From positions 1 to 64,000 of the forward strand of contig NZ_JARXYZ010000007.1 of NCBI RefSeq assembly GCF_029894125.1: 64,000 bases of DNA, in the 5' to 3' direction. Source of the stretch: Kitasatospora sp. MAA19. GTDB taxonomy: Bacteria; Actinomycetota; Actinomycetes; Streptomycetales; Streptomycetaceae. Below are positions 21,794 through 29,605 of the stretch, in pieces. The notes under the pieces were generated by a model, which was not told where the DNA came from, made no database searches, and saw only the letters and a list, made by a program, of their open reading frames with translations. A program made the position numbers and the translations under genes. The stretch's first letter is position 1. Every line of letters begins with the position of its first letter.

Positions 21794-22336
21794 TCAGTGC
21801 ACCCAGCCGCTGAAGTTGCGGCCGGGCCGGTCGGCCCCGGCGGCGCGGAGCCTGCTGCGGTCGAGCTGGTCGATGGCGTCGGTCAGGGTGCGGGCGATCC
21901 AGGCGTTGGTCGAGAGGCCCCCGGCGCCGGCCTCCTGCTCCACCCGGGCTTTGAGCGGCTCGGGCAGGCGCAGGGTCATCCGGGCCACGGCACCGTCCGT
22001 GACGTCGAGCGGCGTCGCGGGTGACGTCATCGGCGTCACCGGTGACGTCACCGGCGTCTCGGTCGGTCGGTGCGCCTCCTCGGGGGTGGTCTGCGGTGGG
22101 GGAGTGACGACGAAGTCGGCCACCCCCTTCCGGAGACGCAGGTCCACCGAGCCGGGCGCGAGCCCGGTCGTGATCTCTTCCGCCGCGTCCGACAGGGCGT
22201 CCAGCAGTGTCAGCCGGACGGCCGCCTCCATCGGGCGCAGCAGGCGCTCGGTGAGCTCGACGGCGTCCGGCCCATTGGATTCGGCGGCCGCCGTCAGCTC
22301 CTGTCGCAGCTTGCCCACATACGCTTCGAGGTTCAT
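21794..22336 (-). CDS. HicB-like protein with C-terminal ribbon-helix-helix motif
   Basis: A 180-residue protein. Residues 1-80 are helical. About 100-125 form a Pro/Thr-rich linker made of seven-residue units. The C-terminal part (ARMTLRLPEPLKARV onward to TNAWIARTLTDAI) has the strand-helix-helix pattern of RHH DNA-binding proteins. I place the start at the ATG at 22336. No Shine-Dalgarno precedes it, but a -35/-10-like pair (TTGCCG, 22366-22371; CAAGCT, 22343-22348; 17-base spacing on the minus strand) would give a leaderless mRNA. A longer start at 22444 is possible but would put the operator array inside the coding region. It is the first gene of the operon with DUF4097 and DrrAB and is a good candidate for autoregulation. 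Confidence 0.78.
   Translation of the reverse strand: MNLEAYVGKLRQELTAAAESNGPDAVELTERLLRPMEAAVRLTLLDALSDAAEEITTGLAPGSVDLRLRKGVADFVVTPPPQTTPEEAHRPTETPVTSPVTPMTSPATPLDVTDGAVARMTLRLPEPLKARVEQEAGAGGLSTNAWIARTLTDAIDQLDRSRLRAAGADRPGRNFSGWVH
22000..22050. repeat. Intragenic TGACGTCA repeats encoding the linker
   Basis: Two perfect TGACGTCA palindromes (22022-22029 and 22043-22050) and a TGACGTCG variant (22000-22007) are spaced 22 and 21 bases centre to centre, with a GGCGTCA half site between. They encode the Val-Thr-Ser-Pro linker of the HicB-like protein and match the promoter array about 330 bases upstream. Confidence 0.8.
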
Positions 22337-22397
22337 GACGTCAGCTTGCCACACTTGTGACGTCACGGCAACCCCGGATGACGTCATGGTGACGTCA
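22336..22397. promoter_or_regulatory. Phased TGACGTCA operator array
   Basis: Four perfect copies of the palindrome TGACGTCA lie at 22336-22343, 22358-22365, 22379-22386 and 22390-22397. Centre spacings are 22, 21 and 11 bases, that is two, two and one helical turns, so all copies face the same side of the helix. The array covers the start codon and predicted promoter of the HicB-like gene. RHH proteins typically bind such short phased sites cooperatively. Confidence 0.75.
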
Positions 22398-22732
22398 TCC
22401 GGCGTCACTCGTGGCGTCGCGCGCCTTGCCGCGGCGCTGTTCAATTGTTCGGATTCATCGGTTGAACGCCTTGCTGGATGCCAGGAGTCGTCCGCGCGGA
22501 ATAGAGAATAGCGGGGGTGCCGTCACCCTGTGCCAGTACCTTCAAGTGCACGTTCAACTGCGTAGGTTGAGTTACCGAATGGTCTTATATTCTCGCCGCG
22601 GAATTCGTTGAACCGTCCCGGAATGCGGGGCGCGGAAAAGCGTCAGGCCCCTTGTCGGCGACTATTCGTTCTCTTCGCGCCGCCGACCCCGGCAGCGCGC
22701 CCCGATCACGCCTTCCGGAAGGTGAGTTGACC
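22398..22732. other. Low-G+C intergenic region between divergent genes
   Basis: This stretch is clearly more AT-rich than its surroundings and carries no credible gene. A weak promoter-like pair for the rightward thioesterase gene is TAGGTT (22563-22568) and TATATT (22586-22591) with 17-base spacing. Degenerate GGCGTCA-like half sites continue at 22401-22416. Confidence 0.45.
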
Positions 22733-23536
22733 ATGACCGCAGTGAAGAGCCGGGTGGGACGCGGCACCTGGATCCGGCAGTACCACCAGCCCACGGGCGC
22801 CGGCCCGACGCTGCTGTGCCTGCCGCACGCCGGCGGCTCCGCGACCGCCTACGTCGGCCTGTCCAAGGCGCTGTCCGCGACGGCCGAGGTGCTCGTCGTG
22901 CAGTACCCGGGCCGACAGGACCGGATCGCCGATCGGCCCGTCGACGACATCCGGGAACTGGCGCGCCGGATCGCCGACGCCCTCGACCCTTGGCTGGACC
23001 GGCGGCCGGTGCTGTTCGGCCACAGCATGGGCTCGGTGGTGGCCTACGAGGTGGCCCTGGAGCTCCAGGCGCGCACCGGGCAGGGCGCGGCCGGACTCAT
23101 CGCCTCCGGGCGGGCGGCGCCGTCGGTCCGGCAGGACCGGGGGGTGCACCTGCGGGACGACGCCGGTCTCACCGACGAACTGGCCGAGCTGTCCGGCACG
23201 GCCACCGCCCTGCTCACCAACCACGAACTGATGGCCGCCGTGCTGCCCGCCCTGCGGTCCGACTTCCGGGCCGTGGAGACGTACCAGGGCGCCCCCGGCG
23301 CGCGCGTCGACTGCCCGATCAGCGCCTACGGCGGCGCCGCGGACCCGCATGTGAGCCGCGAGGACCTGCTGAAGTGGCGCGATCACACGACGGGCGGGTT
23401 CTCCGCCCGCTGGTTCCCCGGCGGCCACTTCTACCTCCAGCCGCAGCAGTCCGCGGTGGCGGCGGCGGTGGCCCAGGACCTCGCCGTCTTCGCCTCGCGA
23501 GGCCCGGTGGGGAGCGGTGGGGGCCTGAGCGGGTAA
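22733..23536 (+). CDS. Type II (editing) thioesterase
   Basis: A 267-residue alpha/beta hydrolase of the RifR/TEII family. Catalytic residues are Ser98 in GHSMG, Asp204 and His232 in GGHFYL. The N-terminal CLPHAGGSA motif is diagnostic of TEII enzymes. The ATG at 22733 is chosen over an upstream TTG (22652) because GGAAGGTGAG precedes it at proper distance and the length then fits the family. It would remove misprimed or stalled acyl groups from the NRPS and PKS carrier proteins of the adjacent cluster. Confidence 0.93.
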   Translation: MTAVKSRVGRGTWIRQYHQPTGAGPTLLCLPHAGGSATAYVGLSKALSATAEVLVVQYPGRQDRIADRPVDDIRELARRIADALDPWLDRRPVLFGHSMGSVVAYEVALELQARTGQGAAGLIASGRAAPSVRQDRGVHLRDDAGLTDELAELSGTATALLTNHELMAAVLPALRSDFRAVETYQGAPGARVDCPISAYGGAADPHVSREDLLKWRDHTTGGFSARWFPGGHFYLQPQQSAVAAAVAQDLAVFASRGPVGSGGGLSG

Positions 23537-23577
23537 CTCCGTTGCCCCGGCGCGGGACGGCGGCGAGGATCGAGTCC

Positions 23578-24639
23578 GTGTCCGACACCACGTTCGACGA
23601 CGCCGCGCTGCGGCCCTACCCCAAGATCCCCGCGCGGGCGCGCTCCGGTGCACCCGGCAGCCGGGAGTGGACCGCCGCGGAGAAGGTGCACGGGGCGCAC
23701 TTCGCGGTGGTCTGCGACGGCGCCGGGGCGGTCCGTGCGGCCAAGCGGCGCGAACTCCTGGACGGCGAGGCGCTGGACGGCTTCTTCGGCGTGAGCCGGA
23801 TCTGGCCGGTGATCTCGGTGGCGGCCGCCCGCCTCGCCTCCGCCGTCCGCGGCGTCCGCGGCGGGCGGGGTGACGAGGCGGTGGTGACGGTCTACGGCGA
23901 ACTGGCCGGCGGGTCCTACCCGCACCCGGACGTGCCGGCCGCCGCCGGGGTCGAGCCGGTGCAGACGGGCGTCTGGTACGCGCCGGACCTGCGGTGGTTG
24001 CCGTTCGACGCCACCGTGGAGACCGCCGACGGCCGGTGGTGGATCGCCGACCGCGACCTGCGCGCCGCCGCGGCCGCCGCCGGGCTCAGCTGCGTACCGC
24101 TGCTCGGGCACGGCCCGCTGAACGTGCTCCAGGAGCTGCCGGTGGCCTTCCCCAGCCGGGTGCCCGCGCTGTTCGGACTGCCCGAGCCGGCGGACAACCT
24201 CGCCGAGGGGTACGTGCTCAAGCCCGCGGGGGAGTGGCGGGAGACGGGCGCAGCGGTCCGCCCCGTCCTGAAGGTGAAGCAGCAGGCCTTCGCCGAGGAC
24301 GAGCGCTACGACGGCGCCCGTCCGTACCTCGTCCCGCCGCAGGGCGCGGCCGGGGTCCCCGCCTGGCTCCTGGTCCAGGCCTCGGCCCTGCTCACCCCCG
24401 CCCGCGCGGCCGCCGCCGTCAGCAAGCTCGGACCGCGGACGCCCGAGGACGTCGTGGCGGCGGAGATCACCCGGGACGTGGCGGAGGACCTCGCCGAGGC
24501 GGTGGGGGGATTGGACGGCGACGTCCTGCGCGCACTGGAGGGCGCCCTCGGGCCCGGGACGCGCACCCTGGCGGCGTTCGACGCCGAGGACCGGCGTGCG
24601 CGGACGGGCCGGGGGAGCAAGGCGCGGGACCGTTCCTGA
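23578..24639 (+). CDS. Rnl2-family RNA ligase
   Basis: A 353-residue nucleotidyltransferase with the ligase motifs in order: motif I EKVHGAHF with Lys36 as the AMP-accepting lysine, motif III YGEL (Glu108), motif IV EGYVLKP (Glu210, Lys215) and motif V LKVKQ (Lys232, Lys234). The H-G-x-x-F after the lysine is typical of T4 Rnl2-like RNA ligases rather than NAD- or ATP-dependent DNA ligases. The C-terminal third is helical. It should seal nicked or broken RNA 3'-OH/5'-phosphate ends through an adenylylated intermediate. The GTG start lies 41 bases after the thioesterase stop, so co-transcription is likely, but no functional link to the cluster is evident. No partner kinase, phosphatase or tRNA gene is adjacent. 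Confidence 0.85.
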   Translation: MSDTTFDDAALRPYPKIPARARSGAPGSREWTAAEKVHGAHFAVVCDGAGAVRAAKRRELLDGEALDGFFGVSRIWPVISVAAARLASAVRGVRGGRGDEAVVTVYGELAGGSYPHPDVPAAAGVEPVQTGVWYAPDLRWLPFDATVETADGRWWIADRDLRAAAAAAGLSCVPLLGHGPLNVLQELPVAFPSRVPALFGLPEPADNLAEGYVLKPAGEWRETGAAVRPVLKVKQQAFAEDERYDGARPYLVPPQGAAGVPAWLLVQASALLTPARAAAAVSKLGPRTPEDVVAAEITRDVAEDLAEAVGGLDGDVLRALEGALGPGTRTLAAFDAEDRRARTGRGSKARDRS

Positions 24640-24964
24640 CGGCGGCGCGGCCCCCGGCGGGCGGGGGAGGGGGCAGGGGGCGAGCCGTCAGCTGCCGCCG
24701 TCGGCCTTCGTCCGGTCGCGGTGGGACTCGGGCCGGCCCGGCGCTCCGGCCGTGCCCCGGCCGGTCGTTCACTCGTGCGAGTGAGAGTCGCCGGCACCGG
24801 CCGCCTGCGCCGGTCGGCCGGGTCGGTCGGGTCGAGGGCGGGTGAAGGGGGCGTCGAGGGGGCGTCGAGGGGGCTTCCCAGGCCGCCGGGCCGGGCCCAT
24901 CATGGGCACCCGGTCAGGGCCCCCGGTCGAGGGGCTCCGGGAGCGGCCCCAGGAGGCAGCAGCG
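24640..24964 (+). other. Intergenic region upstream of the esterase gene
   Basis: No gene seen. A weak long-range inverted repeat (24638-24646 with 24694-24702) may end the RNA ligase transcript. A 6+1+6 palindrome (GCCCAT-C-ATGGGC, 24895-24907) sits 57 bases before the esterase start and could be an operator. Confidence 0.4.
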
Positions 24965-26014
24965 ATGACGATTCCACTCCCTGTCCGGATCCAGGCCGCC
25001 GTCGTCCGGGGCGCGTACGCGCTGCCGGAGGGGCTGCGCCGGGCGATCGCGGGCGCGCCGGTGGTCCGGGACGGGCAGGTGCTGGCACTGGACGCGCAAC
25101 TGATCCTCAAGCTGCAGCGGCTGTCGAAGGCCGCCCTGGTGATGCCCGGCGGCGTCGGGCCGTCGCGGGCCGCGATGGAGCACGCGCGGTACCTGGTGGG
25201 CGGGGCGAGGATCGAGCCGGTCGCCGTGCGGAACGTCGGGATCCCGCAGGAGCAGGGCGAGTTGGCGGCCACGCTGTACACGCCCGGTGGGCTGGCGGCG
25301 GGCTCCGGGCTGCTGGTGTACCTGCACGGCGGGGGCTGGGTGGTCGGCAGCCGGGCCAGCCACGACCACGTGGTGCGGTTCCTGGCGCAGCGGGCCCGGG
25401 TGCGGGTGCTGTCGGTGGAGTACCGGCGCGCGCCCGAGCACGCGTTCCCGGCGGCGGCGGACGACGCGCTGGCCGCGTTCGACTACGCCTACGCCAAGGC
25501 GGTCGACCTGGGCGCCGACCCGGAGCGGATCGCGATCGGCGGGGACAGCGCGGGCGGGAACCTGGCGGCCGTCACCGCGCAGGTGGCGGTGCGCCGGGGC
25601 GGGCCGGCACCGGTGTTCCAACTGCTGCTGTACCCGGCGGTCGACGCCTCCGTCCGGCGGCCCTCGCGCGAACTGTTCGGTGACGGCTTCTTCCTGACCA
25701 GCGCGGACATGGACTGGTTCCTGGACCGCTACGCGCCCGGGCCGACCGACCCGGCCGACCCGCGGCTGTCGCCGCTGCTCGCCGCCGACCTGTCCGGGCT
25801 GCCGCCCGCGTACGTCGGCACCGCGGGCTTCGACCCGCTGCGGGACGAGGGGGAGGCCTACGCCGAGGCGCTGCGGGCGGCCGGGGTGACGGTGCGGCTG
25901 AGCCGGCAGCCGGACCTCATCCACGGCTACGCCAACTACCTCGGTGTCGGCCACCGCTTCCGGGAGGCGACGGCGGAGGCGGCGGAGGCGCTGCGGGGCG
26001 CGATCGGCGGGTGA
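24965..26014 (+). CDS. Alpha/beta hydrolase, HSL-family esterase/lipase
   Basis: A 349-residue serine hydrolase of the hormone-sensitive lipase family. The oxyanion motif HGGGW is at 121-125, the nucleophile Ser195 lies in GDSAGG, and Asp290 and His320 complete the triad. AGGAGG at 24951-24956, 8 bases before the ATG, fixes the start; upstream in-frame starts lack such a site. There is no signal peptide, so it is cytoplasmic and likely hydrolyses short-chain esters. It stands alone between the RNA ligase and the diiron oxygenase genes. Substrate unknown. Confidence 0.93.
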   Translation: MTIPLPVRIQAAVVRGAYALPEGLRRAIAGAPVVRDGQVLALDAQLILKLQRLSKAALVMPGGVGPSRAAMEHARYLVGGARIEPVAVRNVGIPQEQGELAATLYTPGGLAAGSGLLVYLHGGGWVVGSRASHDHVVRFLAQRARVRVLSVEYRRAPEHAFPAAADDALAAFDYAYAKAVDLGADPERIAIGGDSAGGNLAAVTAQVAVRRGGPAPVFQLLLYPAVDASVRRPSRELFGDGFFLTSADMDWFLDRYAPGPTDPADPRLSPLLAADLSGLPPAYVGTAGFDPLRDEGEAYAEALRAAGVTVRLSRQPDLIHGYANYLGVGHRFREATAEAAEALRGAIGG

Positions 26015-26141
26015 CGCGGGGCGGTGTGGGGCGGGGTCCGGGTGGGCCCCGCCCTTCGTCGTGCTCCGAAGCGGGGAGGGGGCGCGGGCCTCGGGCCGTG
26101 CGCCTGCTTGGTGCTGCGCAGGGGGTTCTCGGGGGCGGGCT

Positions 26142-26166
26142 CTTATTGTACTGTCCGTCTAATAAG
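26142..26166. promoter_or_regulatory. Palindromic operator upstream of the diiron oxygenase
   Basis: An AT-rich island in GC-rich DNA with arms CTTATT (26142-26147) and AATAAG (26161-26166) around a 13-base core containing ACTGTCCGT. It lies 43 bases before the start codon and resembles a TetR-family operator overlapping the promoter. No TetR gene is adjacent. Confidence 0.5.
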
Positions 26167-26208
26167 CGGGTGAGCGGGCACCCGCGGAGCAGGCACCTGG
26201 AGGCAGCC

Positions 26209-27138
26209 ATGGCTCTCACCAACGCGGCGGCGGGGCGGGCAGCGGGCGCGCACGGCCACACCGCGGCCGACGACGACGTCTCGAAGCGGCTGCTGGACTC
26301 CGCCGCCACCCTCTCCTACGACCCCTCGACCGAGATCGACTGGGACGCGCCCCTCCCGGACGACCACTACGGCCTCAACCCGGAGTGGAGCACCCTCTAC
26401 GGAACCCGGCTGTGGGACGAGATGACCGAGCGGCAGCGGGTCACCCTCACCCGGCACGAGGTCTGCTCGATCATGAACACCGGGATCTGGTTCGAGATGA
26501 TCCTCCAGCAGATGGTGCTGCGCGACCAGTACCTCAAGAACCCCGCCAACGCCGAGTTCCAGTTCGCCCTCACCGAGATCGCCGACGAGTGCCGCCACTC
26601 GATCATGTTCGCCCGCGCCTGCGCGAAGATGGGCGTCCCCGCGTACCGGCCCAACAAGGTCATCGCCCAGGCCGGGCGCGCGTTCAAGGCCCTCGCGAAG
26701 GGTGAACTGGCTTACGGCGGAATCCTGGTGGCCGAAGAGGTGCTCGACGTCATGCAGCGCGACTGGATGCGCGGCGAGAACGTCCTGGAGATCGTCCGCG
26801 GCACCTCCCGGATCCACGTGGTCGAGGAGTCGCGGCACATGAAGTTCGCCCGGCAGGAGATCCGCGAGCGGATGCGCCACGCCGGCCCCGCCCGCCGCCG
26901 CACCTCGGCCACCGGCATCGCCGTCGGCGCGTACGTCATCGTCAGCAGCATGGTCCACCCCGGGGTCTACCGCGCCGCCGGGCTCGACATCGAACGGGCG
27001 CTCGTCGAAGTGCGGGCCAACGAGCACCGCAAGGCGATGATGCGCACCAGCTCCCGGCACCTGATGGCCTTCCTCGCCGAGACCGGGCTGATCACCAGCC
27101 GCTCGGCCGCCATCTACCGCCGCGTCCACATGCTCTGA
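26209..27138 (+). CDS. AurF-type diiron oxygenase
   Basis: A 309-residue helical protein of the AurF (p-aminobenzoate N-oxygenase) family. The diiron ligands show in order: Glu84 or Glu96, Glu127 and His130 (E-C-R-H), Glu176, then His203, Glu207 and His210 (H-V-V-E-E-S-R-H). The His203-Glu207-His210 spacing equals that of AurF His223-Glu227-His230, including the extra histidine that marks this family, and Glu176 sits the same 27 residues before as AurF Glu196. The start ATG has GGAGG at 26199-26203. It would use O2 and electrons, plausibly from the reductase encoded just downstream, to oxidise an unknown substrate. Not all family members act on arylamines, so the chemistry is not predicted further. 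Confidence 0.9.
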   Translation: MALTNAAAGRAAGAHGHTAADDDVSKRLLDSAATLSYDPSTEIDWDAPLPDDHYGLNPEWSTLYGTRLWDEMTERQRVTLTRHEVCSIMNTGIWFEMILQQMVLRDQYLKNPANAEFQFALTEIADECRHSIMFARACAKMGVPAYRPNKVIAQAGRAFKALAKGELAYGGILVAEEVLDVMQRDWMRGENVLEIVRGTSRIHVVEESRHMKFARQEIRERMRHAGPARRRTSATGIAVGAYVIVSSMVHPGVYRAAGLDIERALVEVRANEHRKAMMRTSSRHLMAFLAETGLITSRSAAIYRRVHML

Positions 27139-27150
27139 CGTCACGTCAGA
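27134..27150. promoter_or_regulatory. 17-bp perfect palindrome over the diiron oxygenase stop codon
   Basis: TCTGACGT-C-ACGTCAGA is an 8+1+8 perfect palindrome that includes the TGA stop codon (27136-27138) and contains a TGACGTCA core at 27136-27143, the same octamer as in the 22.3-kb array. It lies 79 bases before the reductase start. It may be an operator for the reductase gene. Confidence 0.55.
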
Positions 27151-27228
27151 CATCTCTCCGGATGCGTCAGTTGCCGCTCCGAATCCCCCCCACACGTCTT
27201 CACCTCCAGCGAGGACCCCACCCCGGCC

Positions 27229-28953
27229 ATGGCCTACGCGATCACCCGGACCTGCTGCAACGACGCCTCGTGCGTGTCCGTCTGCCCGGTCAACTGCATT
27301 CACCCGACCCCGGACGAACCGGAGTTCGGCACCACCGACATGCTGTACATCGACCCGGTGGCCTGCATCGACTGCGGCGCCTGCGCGGACGCCTGCCCGG
27401 TGGACGCGGTCTTCCCCGTCGACCGGCTGCGTGGGCCCGACACCGCGTTCGGCGACCTCAACCGCGACTGGTACCGCGACCACCCCAGTGACCACGCCTG
27501 GGGCGCGCCCAGCTTCCCGCGCAGCCTGCCCGACGGGCTCGGCGTGCTGCGCGTCGCCATCGTCGGCACCGGCCCTGCCGCCGGGTACACCGCGCAGGAA
27601 CTGCTGCGCAGCACCGGCGCCGAGATCACCATAATCGACCGACTGCCCGTCACCGGCGGCCTGCTGCGCCACGGCGTCGCGCCCGACCACCAGTCCACCA
27701 AGCGCATCGCCGACAGCTTCGCGAGCGTCTTCCACGACCCCCGGCTGCGGATGCACCTCAACGTGGACATCGGCGCCGACGTCACGCACGAGGAACTCGC
27801 CGCCCACCACCACGCCGTCGTGTACGCCGTCGGCGCGGCCGCCGACCGGCGGCTCGGCATCCCCGGCGAGGACCTGCCGGGCAGCCTGCCCGCCACCGCC
27901 TTCGTCGGCTGGTACAACGCCGAACCGACCGTGCCCGCCGACACGGTGGACCTGTCCGGGCCCGGCGCCGAACGGGTGGTGGTGGTCGGCAACGGCAACG
28001 TCGCCGTCGACATCGCGCGCATCCTGCTCACCGACCCCGACCGGCTCGCCGCCACCGACATCGCCGACCACGCCCTCGCCGCGCTGCGCCGCAGCCGGGT
28101 CCGGGAGGTGGTGCTGCTCGCCCGGCGCGGGCCCGCCCAGGCGGCCTGGACCACGGCGGAGTTCCTGGCGCTGCGGCAACTGCCGGGCGTCGACGTGGTG
28201 GTCGAGGACCACCCGGAGGTCCGGGCCGCGATCGAGACGGCCGCGCCGGACTCGCGGGCCGCACTGCTCGCCGGGCTGCCGCTGGTGCCGTTCGACGGGG
28301 GTGCCGAGCCGGCGCCGGGCCGGCGGATCGTGCTGCGCTTCCTGTCCGCGCCGACCGCGCTCACCGGGGACGGACAGGTGACCGGCCTGACCGTCGCCCG
28401 GACCACCCTGGTCGGCGGCCGGGCGGGCGGCCGGGCGGGTGACCAGGGTGGCGACCGGGCCGGCGACCCGACCGGCGACCGGGCCGAGCCGACCGGGCAG
28501 ACGGACGTGCTGCGGGCCGGGCTGGTGGTGCGCTCGATCGGGCACCGGGGTGTGCCGGTGCCGGGACTGCCCTTCGACGAGCGGACCGCGACGGTCGCGC
28601 ACCACGGCGGGCGGGTCGTCGACCCGGGGACGGGGCGGCCGCTGCCGGGGACGTACGTGGTGGGGTGGGCCAAGCGCGGACCGTCCGGCGGCATCGGTGC
28701 CAACCGGGCCTGCGCCCGCGAGACCGTGGACGCGCTCCTCGACGACGCGACCGCCCGGGCCCTGGTCGCGCCGACGGCGAGCCGCAAGGACTTCGACCGC
28801 CTCGTCCGCCACCGCCGCCCGGACGCCGTCGGCCTGAAGGAACTGCGCGCCGTGGAGCGGGCCGAGCGCACCCGCGGCGAGGCCGAGGGACGGCCCCGGG
28901 TGAAGCTCGCCACCGTCCCGGAGCTGCTGGCCGCAGCCCGCGGGCGGCGGTAG
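27229..28953 (+). CDS. Ferredoxin-ferredoxin:NADP+ reductase fusion (FprB-like)
   Basis: A 574-residue fusion. Residues 1-60 form a ferredoxin with two clusters of cysteines (CCNDASCVSVCPVNC and CIDCGACADACP) for 4Fe-4S or 3Fe-4S/4Fe-4S centres. From about residue 105 follows an adrenodoxin reductase-like flavoprotein with the FAD motif IVGTGPAAGY, an NADP motif VVVGNGNVAVD and the C-terminal GWAKRGPSGGIGANR motif of Fpr enzymes. It transfers electrons from NADPH through FAD to its own iron-sulfur centres. The adjacent AurF-type oxygenase is the likely recipient. A Gly/Asp/Arg-rich low-complexity insert near 395-425, of the kind GRAGGRAGDQGGDRAGD, is unusual for the family. Confidence 0.93.
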   Translation: MAYAITRTCCNDASCVSVCPVNCIHPTPDEPEFGTTDMLYIDPVACIDCGACADACPVDAVFPVDRLRGPDTAFGDLNRDWYRDHPSDHAWGAPSFPRSLPDGLGVLRVAIVGTGPAAGYTAQELLRSTGAEITIIDRLPVTGGLLRHGVAPDHQSTKRIADSFASVFHDPRLRMHLNVDIGADVTHEELAAHHHAVVYAVGAAADRRLGIPGEDLPGSLPATAFVGWYNAEPTVPADTVDLSGPGAERVVVVGNGNVAVDIARILLTDPDRLAATDIADHALAALRRSRVREVVLLARRGPAQAAWTTAEFLALRQLPGVDVVVEDHPEVRAAIETAAPDSRAALLAGLPLVPFDGGAEPAPGRRIVLRFLSAPTALTGDGQVTGLTVARTTLVGGRAGGRAGDQGGDRAGDPTGDRAEPTGQTDVLRAGLVVRSIGHRGVPVPGLPFDERTATVAHHGGRVVDPGTGRPLPGTYVVGWAKRGPSGGIGANRACARETVDALLDDATARALVAPTASRKDFDRLVRHRRPDAVGLKELRAVERAERTRGEAEGRPRVKLATVPELLAAARGRR

Positions 28954-29000
28954 GCGGCGGTGGGCGGGTGTGGGCGGGTGTGGGCCCGGGGGAAATATGT

Positions 29001-29010
29001 CGACCGGTCT
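29001..29010. promoter_or_regulatory. ACCGGT operator-like site 1
   Basis: CGACCGGTCT lies in AT-rich flanks (AATATGT before, ACTGATT after). It is one mismatch from the perfect palindrome AGACCGGTCT found 101 bases downstream. The pair is spaced like two TetR-family operators. Confidence 0.45.
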
Positions 29011-29101
29011 ACTGATTCGTTCCCGTGCGCAGGAAGTCGGACAGGTGATTCTGCTGGCGAAGTAGTTGATCTGTGCGAGGTGATGTCCAGCAGGAACATG
29101 T

Positions 29102-29111
29102 AGACCGGTCT
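29102..29111. promoter_or_regulatory. ACCGGT operator-like site 2
   Basis: AGACCGGTCT is a perfect 10-bp palindrome with ATGT before and GCATAAT after. Both sites precede the small ORF at 29235 and may control it. Confidence 0.5.
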
Positions 29112-29234
29112 GCATAATTTCTCCGGAGCAGGATGAGCCCGCGCGGGGTTGATGTGCGGGCTGTGGGGTTGACGCGGCCGTGTCCGGGTCCGGACGGGGT
29201 CCGTTGGGCGGGCGTGAGTAGTAGTCCTGGGGTG

Positions 29235-29420
29235 ATGCCGGCTCCGCGGCGGCGGTCGGTCGAAGAAACGATCCTCCAAGGTGCGGAAAGCTATCTGCAC
29301 CTCGACCCGGAGGCGCCGATCTATGCCGAGTTGGCCCGGATATGGCAGGCCGCGGGGCGGACGGTCCCCGGGCTGCCCGATCCGGTGTGGGAGACGCTGG
29401 CCGCGCCGGGCGGCACCTGA
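29235..29420 (+). CDS. Small conserved-looking hypothetical protein
   Basis: A 61-residue ORF beginning MPAPRRRSVEET and rich in Glu, Leu and Trp, with two short amphipathic helices ending near PDPVWETLAA. I chose the internal ATG at 29235 because the N-terminal 34 residues from an upstream ATG (29133) look like non-coding GC-rich translation. No good ribosome site is seen. The protein is not recognised. Placement behind two ACCGGT palindromes and use of GC-ending codons favour a real gene, but this is uncertain. Confidence 0.45.
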   Translation: MPAPRRRSVEETILQGAESYLHLDPEAPIYAELARIWQAAGRTVPGLPDPVWETLAAPGGT

Positions 29421-29605
29421 CCGCCCCCTGCCCGCCGCCGCCCGCCGGCGCCGCCCACTGCTGAAACGCCTACCGCCGAACCGCCCGCCGCCTCGGCCTC
29501 GGCGAGTACCGTCCGCGTCCGGGTAGAACTGCCGCACCCGGCGCCGGAACAGCCCGATCGACCGTTCCCCGGGGCACCTCTCCGGTTCGGGTCCGGGTGC
29601 CGGTG

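Noticed and set aside
23578..24639. ATP-dependent DNA ligase
   Set aside because: The size, the HGxxF after the motif I lysine and the lack of an OB-fold after motif V fit Rnl2-type RNA ligases.
26143..29115. Long minus-strand frame over the diiron oxygenase and reductase genes
   Set aside because: Composition is Gly/Val/Asp-rich with no family pattern; the plus-strand genes have full catalytic motifs and ribosome sites.
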